10,309 nucleotides of DNA from Amoebophrya sp. AT5.2 (taxonomy: Eukaryota; Sar; Dinophyceae; Syndiniales; Amoebophryaceae), in the NCBI GenBank assembly GCA_005223375.1, contig RXOD01006453.1, forward strand, positions 1-10,309. The letters are read 5' to 3'. The notes beneath the pieces were generated by a model that did no database searches, was not told the DNA's origin, and saw only the letters and a list, made by a program, of their open reading frames with translations. Below, piece after piece: positions 1 to 6,200 of this stretch (positions are counted from its first letter, which is position 1; every line of letters begins with the position of its first letter). The position numbers were made by a program, and so were the translations under genes.

Positions 1-10
1 AGATTTTCGG

Positions 11-202
11 CTACAGTAGAAAATCCTGGGTTTGTTTTGGGGCTACAGTAGAAGAAACGTCTACTGTAGGTCGGCGCTTCGTTCGAATCACGATAGAAAA
101 TTGACGCTTTTGCGTTCGGTTATGGAGTGCATTGCTGTACAGGTCTACAGTAGATTTTTCGCGGCTACAGTAGTGCGCTACAGTAGAAAACAGCTACAGA
201 AG
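11..202. repeat. Cluster of the interrupted palindrome CTACAGTAG
   Basis: Exact copies of CTACAGTAG lie at 11-19, 43-51, 145-153, 165-173 and 178-186. The reverse form CTACTGTAG lies at 61-69, and a degenerate copy CTACAGAAG at 194-202. Each is a 4-bp inverted repeat (CTAC/GTAG) around one central base. Several copies share flanks, GCTACAGTAGAA on the plus strand. Spacing is irregular, so this is neither a tandem satellite nor a CRISPR array. I saw no further copy elsewhere in the window. The cluster continues to the left edge and may extend beyond it. It lies 3' of, or inside the last visible intron of, the minus-strand PG-repeat gene. Function unknown. Confidence 0.85.
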
Positions 203-222
203 GCGTTATAAGATTTTGTCCA

Positions 223-2178
223 TTAGTATTGTAAGATTGTACAACACGCAGCACTAAGAATCCAAGTACTCAGCATTGGTTTTGCGTTTTTGGGTCTGCC
301 CACGATGCGGTATTTTTTGTAGGGCTTTTTGTCGAGCAGTCCTGGTGGGACGTAGTTCGGCCCGCTCTCGCAGCCGTTGAAGGTGTTAGGCTGCGTGAAT
401 CGGGGCTGCTGGGCCATGGTGCCCCCCCGCACTCCGGCCTTCGGACGGACCATCAGCGTCTCCTTCAGCTTCATCACAAAATCCTCCTTCATCGGTTTCC
501 TCTCGAACTGGGACTCGAGGTTGTAGCTCCCAGGCCCCAAATTATCGCCGGTTCCCGCTGTTTTCGTATTGATGTTCCGATATGGACGACGAGGATGGAG
601 GTGATATCGGCTTCTGCATCGATATCGATTCGATGTCACCATCAGGATCAGATCGATCAGCGAGGGTAGATGATGTCGTGGTTGTACAACTCGTACTCTT
701 CTAGTTGTAACAAAAGACTGCGAGCGGCCCCCGAGGGAGCACGGCACTACCGAAAGCACACCGCCACACGGCAGATAGTTTGGTAGAAACCTCACCGCGA
801 AAGCTACCGATCAACAACATCGATCATCGGATCTATCTTCGTACTCTTCTAGTTGTACATCGTGCAACGCAGAAGCAGTAGTACTGAGCAGCTCCCTTTT
901 CTTTCGCTTGGGCACTATGTGGTAGTGTTTGAAGGGAGCATGATCGACCAAGTCTGGTGGGTCCAGATTGGGTCCTACCGGAGATCCCTGGAACTTCTGC
1001 ATACTCTTGAACCGCTGCCCGACTCCCATCATCCACGTGTTCCCAAACTTCGCGTCTGCCTTCATCGACACCTTCCGATGTTTTTCGTTTAAAAAATCTT
1101 CAAAGTAGCAGTAGGGAAGTCATGTCATGGCATCCGTATCATCTCAAACTCACTCGCGGCAGTAGTAGAGACACACAAAATTCATAAAGTGAATAAGTAG
1201 AAGCACAGTCTGTCAGCATGACGTACTACCCTTGTGTATGGTTCTCTGGTTGGGATATCCATTCTTTGCGGCGGTACGGCCCATTTCAGCGTGGCTAATG
1301 GCACGGCCAGGTCCCGGAAATTTAAGCCCGCAAGCATCGCAGACGTCCTGAGGAAAACAAAAAAATCAATACAGACCTGCTCTCCTGTAGTAGAACAAGG
1401 AAGTGACAACTTGTGTTCTTGTTCGTTGATCGCTCGATCAAAACAAAAGCAGAAGCAGGCCAGAGAGAAGCACAAGCTAGCATGCGTTAGACTTAGATCA
1501 TCTGTACTTCATGCAAGATGAAGAACAAGTACAAAACCGAATTTTAGTAATAAATCATGATCATATGTGGTCAGTACTTTGTGACTTTTGGCATGATGGA
1601 TTTGTCGTACATCTCGGGCGGTATTTGCTTTCCCGGGTGCACCTGCAGGTGCTTCTCGATGTACTCCTGGCTGTCGAGCAATCTTTTCTGCTTGTAGATC
1701 GCTTTTTTAAGCTCGGCGGTCTTCTTCCGCAGCTCCACACAGGTGTTGCTGTCCTTCGCCACGATGGGCGGTTGCCGCGGTCGGCGGGTCTGGTTGCCCA
1801 GAATCTCGTCCGCGGATTGTTTGTTCGCGAGGAGCTGGTGTCGGTGTAGTGGGCGTTTCTTTTGGAAGAAGAAAAACGTAAGAATGTAAGAAGTATGTAA
1901 GTATCCAGTTCCAGACGGTATGACAACTAAATATTTATACTTACTACCGCCGTTGCGCATTTCCGATCCAGCAATCTTGCCACGCCCAGCGTCCGCGCAC
2001 CCTGCGTCATGTCTACGCGGAACTGCATGCATTTTGTCCGCTTCTGCTCCCAAACACTGGTAGAAGGTATTCGGACGAGCCGCCGGGTAGAGGTGTTGTG
2101 CGGGTGGTCGAGCTCCTCGAGCTTGTTTTGGATGTCGTCGAGGCTCTCCCAGGCAGACTCCTTCGGCCGGGAATTCAT
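223..2178 (-). CDS. Multi-exon PG-repeat (SHIPPO/STPG-like) axoneme-type protein, possibly partial at the 3' end
   Basis: Modelled exons (minus): 2178-1945, 1858-1578, 1347-1230, 1097-885, 557-270. The first ATG at 2178 follows an in-frame TAG. The N-terminal half is charged and helix-prone, without a family I recognise. The C-terminal half holds two copies of a unit: a GPG start, then D-F, then R-F, then GPN..PP.L.D..P.K.Y.IV. This resembles the PG-rich repeats of sperm-tail/ciliary microtubule proteins, so a role on the axoneme or cortical microtubules is likely by family knowledge. The last exon may run to a TAA at 223-225, but a donor-like A|GTACTT at 270/269, matching the donor after the first unit, suggests splicing to exons beyond the window. 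The 1578/1347 and 1230/1097 junctions are uncertain: an alternative reads exon 3 in another frame and starts exon 4 at 1071. The 1571-2178 part could also be a separate two-exon gene ending in TGA at 1571. No homologue search was possible. Confidence 0.6.
270..557 (-). CDS. Exon 5 of the PG-repeat gene (repeat unit 2)
   Basis: About 96 codons holding a full PG-type unit: NLGPGSYNLES, then KEDF, then PRF, then SGPNYVPPGLLDKKPYKKYR. GPGSY and GPNYVPP are the clearest SHIPPO/STPG-like motifs in the window. It ends at A|GTACTT (270/269), the same phase and local sequence as the end of exon 4. If that donor is not used, translation runs 15 codons further to TAA at 223-225 and the gene ends there. 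Confidence 0.65.
558..884 (-). other. Intron 4 (327 nt) with a 19-bp direct repeat
   Basis: Donor GTACTACTG (884) and acceptor ACGAAAACAG (ending 558) join exons 4 and 5 in phase 1, giving RELL-T-GTGDNLGPGSY across the junction. The intron contains TCGTACTCTTCTAGTTGTA twice, at 691-709 and 839-857, exactly identical with a 148-bp period. It also holds the perfect 12-bp palindrome ATCGATATCGAT at 618-629. Parts are open in other frames but show no recognisable protein. Confidence 0.55.
885..1097 (-). CDS. Exon 4 of the PG-repeat gene (rest of repeat unit 1)
   Basis: Encodes FGNTWMMGVGQRF and then VGPNLDPPDLVDHAPFKHYH, followed by a basic tail PKRKKREL. The acceptor TTCCCTACTGCTACTTTGAAG ends at 1098; a weaker alternative acceptor ends at 1072 and starts the exon at GTG 1071. 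The donor is A|GTACTACTG at 885/884, phase 1. The body aligns with exon 5 over about 50 residues (GPN..PP.L.D..P.K.Y.IV). Confidence 0.65.
1230..1347 (-). CDS. Exon 3 of the PG-repeat gene (start of repeat unit 1)
   Basis: The preceding sequence is a strong acceptor: a T-rich tract then CTCAG, ending at 1348. Read in the frame starting at 1347 it gives a peptide with KFPGPGRAIS, a PG-type motif, and ends in phase 1 before GTAGTACG at 1229. A second open frame (TSAMLAGLNFRDLAVP...) is phase-compatible with the preferred exon 2 donor and with an exon 4 start at 1071. I prefer the PG frame because joining it to 1097 gives a K-D-F that aligns with K-E-D-F of unit 2 at nearly the same distance from the later R-F. 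Confidence 0.5.
1578..1858 (-). CDS. Exon 2 of the PG-repeat gene (coiled-coil-like)
   Basis: About 94 codons after the acceptor at 1859. It encodes a Lys/Glu/Leu-rich stretch (ELRKKTAELKKAIYKQKRLL) typical of a short coiled coil, then a Pro-containing tail (HPGKQIPPEMYDKS). The likely donor is AA|GTACTGACC at 1577, matching the A|GTACT donors after the later exons. If unspliced, the frame stops at TGA 1573-1571 with the tail MPKVTKY. A CAG|GTGCAC site inside the exon is another donor candidate that would put exon 3 in the PG-motif frame. Confidence 0.6.
1859..1944 (-). other. Intron 1 (86 nt) with internal inverted repeat
   Basis: Donor GTAAGTAT at 1944-1937; acceptor TTCTTCCAAAAG ending at 1859. 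Both flanking exons are in phase 0. On the plus strand GTAAGTAT (1897-1904) and ATACTTAC (1937-1944) are perfect inverted copies, and two further GTAAG runs follow one another between about 1878 and 1895. Confidence 0.65.
1945..2178 (-). CDS. Exon 1 of the PG-repeat gene
   Basis: 78 codons from ATG 2178, starting MNSRPKESAWESLDDIQNKL. The peptide is charged, probably helical, with a Lys/Cys/Met-rich stretch (KCMQFRVD) near residue 50. It ends in phase 0 at a textbook donor GTAAGTAT (1944-1937). An in-frame TAG a short way upstream bounds the start. Confidence 0.65.
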
Positions 2179-2218
2179 TCTCGTCTTATCTGGCTATCGT
2201 GAGCCGATCCCCTGATGA

Positions 2219-3278
2219 AGATCGCGATCGCCTGATGCCTACCCCTACGATCAACGCGGCGCTGGCGCACCCGCGTCCCTGCTGCTGCTATACGATTCTT
2301 CTACTGGACGGGTGTGAATTTCAATTTTGATTTTCTACATGCAGCATGACCATGAGCTGAGCATAAGCAGCACAAACTTTGTCTTTGACAAAGTTCGTGT
2401 GTCCTTGGTTTTGATGACCTATCATGTACAGGTTCGCTCTCCGCGACGTCGCGCCCCGGCCGACGTCTTCTCAGATTGTCAGCGCCCTTCTCACATCAAC
2501 AGGCTCAGAGCAATGCGAAAGCAAAAGCGACACGAATACAAACGATGATACAGATACTATCAGATCAGAGGAATTGAAGCGAGAGCGAAACGGAAACCCC
2601 TCCTGTGGTCATGATCAGTAACAGCGCAGAATCCGCTCGCTCTTTCCTCTTCTCCGTCTCTCGTGGTTAAGGTTCTTGCCGTGTCAGGTTATCTTTACCA
2701 TGTCTGCGGCTATGAGAACATGAGCACGAGCCTGGCACGCCTGGCGCAAGAATTTATCGCGGACTTCTCGTTCTCCACTTTTCTCGAAGATGCTCGATTC
2801 ATTTTTTCCTCATCGCGTCTATGTGTGTCGCAGCCAGATAGGATCAAAACCGTCGCCAGAAACAGAGCGACGCCTTTGGCGGGTCAGGAGTGCGAATGGG
2901 ATTCGGGTTTCAACTTGAAGAACAGCGAAACCCGAGCAAGAAGAAGAAACGTTCAATATCAGTGGTCGACTCCTGGTCCTGATGCGCGGCGTCGCGATCA
3001 TGGTTCTGATGCTGAGGAACATGCTCGCGGCGCCGCGCAGCGAGCACAGAACATCAGTCGCCACCGGCAGCTGCAACAGTTGCATCCATACCATCTGAAG
3101 TAGAGCTACAATTGTTCGCCATCGCCATCTCCAGCACTTTCACAAGTAGTCACCCTCATCCATGTCCAACAACATCGGAGCCGTCGTATAGCTAAAATCC
3201 CCGCACTTCCACCATCGCGCGGTGCATCAACCTCGATCGACCCATCACAGGCACCGATTCCGTTCCTTTCCCTAATCC
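2219..3278. other. Intergenic region without a supportable gene
   Basis: About 1.06 kb between the 3' end of the sphingomyelinase gene and the ATG of the PG-repeat gene, so it should hold a 3' end and a promoter. Open frames here (for example plus 2663-3103 and minus 3094-2819) give no protein motif. Visible structure: a 13-bp-stem hairpin (2371-2399), the perfect palindrome CGCGACGTCGCG (2442-2453), and GATCGCGATC (2220-2229) between two copies of CCTGATG. I saw no RNA gene. Confidence 0.6.
2371..2399. repeat. Hairpin with 13-bp stem and TTT loop
   Basis: Left arm CACAAACTTTGTC (2371-2383), loop TTT, right arm GACAAAGTTCGTG (2387-2399). Twelve of 13 pairs are Watson-Crick; the remaining pair is a G-T wobble on the minus strand. 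It lies about 190 bp upstream of the PG-repeat gene ATG. It could be an operator-like palindrome or an RNA processing signal, but nothing in the sequence decides this. Confidence 0.8.
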
Positions 3279-6200
3279 CTACCACAGCACCCCGCCCCCC
3301 CCGCCCTTCTTTCCGAGCACTGGGAATCTGAACTCCCCCAGAACCGGGTAGTGATCGCTCAGGTCCACGAAGCCCTGCCCCGCGTAGCTCAGCGGCGTCA
3401 GACTCTGCACGTACTCGGTGGTGATTTTCACGCTGGTCGGCTGCAGGTAGTGCTTCGCGAGGAGGATGTAGTCGAGCAGTAATGACTCCGCGGGGCTGCT
3501 GGAGACACTCCCGAACGAGCACCACTGGTTCGAAGCGAGCACCGACGGTTGGTACGAAGCTGCGTAGTTCTCCGCGTTCAGAAGTTTCATCATCGTCTGG
3601 TACTCACGCGTGAAAAGAACGGGGGACGAAGTTGAAGTTGTTTGAGGTCCTCCAGCTTCCGCTTCCAAATCCGCAACCGCTGTGACCACAGCTGCAGCGG
3701 GGGCCTCACGGTCACCACGACGACCCCCGGTCTTTAGTTCCAGCACACCTCCAGGAGCGACGTCGACGTCCACATCGTCGCACTGTTCGATGTTGAAGTC
3801 GCCGCAGATGAGCACCGGTTCCGTGGTGGGGATTTTTTTCTTCGCGATGAAGCTGCGGATTTGCCGCAGCTGGGCGCGTCGGTCTGCCTGCGCTTGCTTG
3901 CCGTCCCACGCCTGCAGGTGCGTGCCGAACACGTGGACGTGCAGGGGGCCCTTCTTGATCTTCGCGTAGGTGCAGCCCTTGCTCGCCAGCACCTCGTCGC
4001 CGCTGCACTTCTCGTAGATGATCCAGTCCGTGTCGACAATCTTCTCCCGCGAGTAGATCTTGATGCCGGAGGAGATGAACCGCCGCGGGTGGATCGGAGG
4101 GATCGTGTCGAACATGAATCCCCTCTCCCGCAGCTTCTTGGTGATCTGGGCCATCGTGCCGTCGCAAAACGCCTCGCAAAACACAATCACGTCCAGGTTT
4201 TGGGGAATCGCATCCGGGATGCGGGCGGCGCGCTCAGACTTCTCCGGAGACAGGTTCCACGACTTCGGCGCCACGGAAGTGATGATCTGCGGCATCATCC
4301 AGATGTTGTACGCAAGCACGCGGAGGGACACTTCGGGCGGTGGAGGACCAGTCGTGCCGGCGTCCAACTGCAACTCGAGCGCCGGCGGGGGCCCCAATAC
4401 AAGCGTGCCGGAGGAGGTTCTCGTGGCACCGGGTGGCAGGCTACTGTGACCGTTCGCGTTCTTCCTGCCCGCCACAACGGCTGCTTGGTTAACGCCAAGA
4501 CCTCCCAGAGCTGCGCCACTGGAACGAGTCGTCACCGTGGATGGCCTCGTCGCTGTAGTTGCTCTCCTGGCCGCTCCTGCTCCTCCCAGCGAGCCGAAGG
4601 AGCGCGAGCGCCCGCCCGACGCCAGCGGGTCCTCCTCGCAGCTGCTCCCGACGCGCTCGATCGAGAAGGTCGTCTTCACTACATCGGCTCCGTTTACCGC
4701 GGCCAGAAAGGTTCTGGTGTCGACTACGTGCAGTTGTCGTTTGATCGCGGTCCAGGGTGTGAAGGCGTCCGCGCCGTGAACCATGCGGGGAATCAGTCGT
4801 GGAAGCTCCGGCTCCCCGAGGGCCGCTCGCACCGTAGCGAAACTCGCCTGACTCCAACGCCGCGGAGGAGCTTCCTCTTGGCTCAGCCGAGACTCACGGC
4901 GCTCCGGACTTGTTTCCTGTAGCTGGTCGGGAGGGCGGGTTACTGGCGGGGTAGCGTCAGCCGCATTCGCCAGCACAAACGAGTGGTGTTCGTGGTGCCG
5001 CAGCCGCAGCGAGTTTCGCGACGCTTGCGACAGGAACGACATATTAGACGAAGTCGTGGAGGACGAGTTGACAGCTGGATTCGATTTTCTTGCAATTGCG
5101 CCCTCCACGATGGCAGCACGCGACACTACTTCTGACTCCCGCAGACGCAGTTTCTCGATCATATTTCCGACAGAATCGTCTGGCTCTGGTGCTGCTCCGT
5201 TAATAATTATACCGCGATCCGAGGTGGAATTGGAATCTGGGCTGCGACGTTCATCGTTGATGCGGATGCAAGGTCCTCCCGCCAATACAACAGATGCACC
5301 GACGTCGGTAGGAGAGCGAGAGGACGTGAGAAGCAGGCCGCCGTCGCTCGACTGGTTCGGAGACGGGAGAGGCGACGGCGATCGTGTGGATGCGTTCAAG
5401 CCGTCTGCTTCCTCTTCATCTGCCCCCAATCTCCCCACAGACCCGGTTATTTTCCCTTCCGGTTCTTGAGGGTTGCAACACACATTCGCCTCACCAGCCT
5501 CAACATCGTCCGGAACAAGAGCGCAGTCGTTGCTCTGGTAGCTGCAACGCGCGGCGACGGCGAGCTGGGGCGTGAGGGAAGTAGGCTCCAGACGCTCTGA
5601 CTTCAGTTGCTCTTCATCCTGCAGCACCAGGATCCTCCGGGGCCCGCTGGCGCAACACCACCTGCACAGGCCTTGCACCGGCGTGGACAAGACGTGAATG
5701 TCGTGCCCGAAGCGCACGCGTCCGGATTTGTGTGTGGGCGAAGTGAAGATCACCAGCAGCTTGTCCTGACGGAACATGGTTTCCCGGTTCGTCATGATTT
5801 TCATCTGGTACACGCGCCCGTACTCCACAGCGCCCATTGCTTGTAGGGGTGTAGCTGTAGGCGAAGCAACCGTGGTGGGTGCAGCCGCGCCGATCGCTTC
5901 GCCCGCCTCGAGGTCCGGCAGAGCGTTGAGGCCAACTTTGCTGCGCGTCAGCGAGTTGTTGCCTTTAGCGGTCCCGGCGGTGGACGAAAAAGTGTCATGG
6001 CGATATTGCGCGCCGCTTCTCTTGTGGCTTTCTTCGGCGCTCAGCTGATGTCCCGACAAGCGACGATACGGGCAGGACGATGTTGTTGAAAACATGTTCT
6101 TATTTCCCCCGCGGCTGACAACTGCCCCGACTACCCCGCTATTCACCTTGCTTTCACGACTGCCACTGCGTCGCGTCGGTTCCTCGTCAAGCATTCCTCG

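Noticed and set aside
70..100. tRNA T-loop/box B-like GTTCGAATC near 80
   Set aside because: The flanks do not form a T-stem, and no acceptor stem, D-arm or anticodon arm could be built.
1..202. CRISPR array
   Set aside because: The repeat is only 9 bp, occurs in both orientations with irregular spacing, and the context is eukaryotic.
2663..3103. Plus-strand 146-codon ORF in the intergenic region
   Set aside because: It starts from a non-ATG codon, has random-looking composition and no motif, and is on the strand opposite to all supported genes.
3106..3525. Minus-strand ORF overlapping the end of the sphingomyelinase gene
   Set aside because: It lies in another frame of the same strand, has Arg-rich shadow composition, and the overlapped frame carries the SDHYPV motif.
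3861..4922. Long plus-strand ORF (353 codons) opposite the sphingomyelinase catalytic domain
   Set aside because: Arg/Leu/Ala-rich peptide with no motif, fully antisense to a domain with clear catalytic residues; an expected by-product of high-GC coding sequence.
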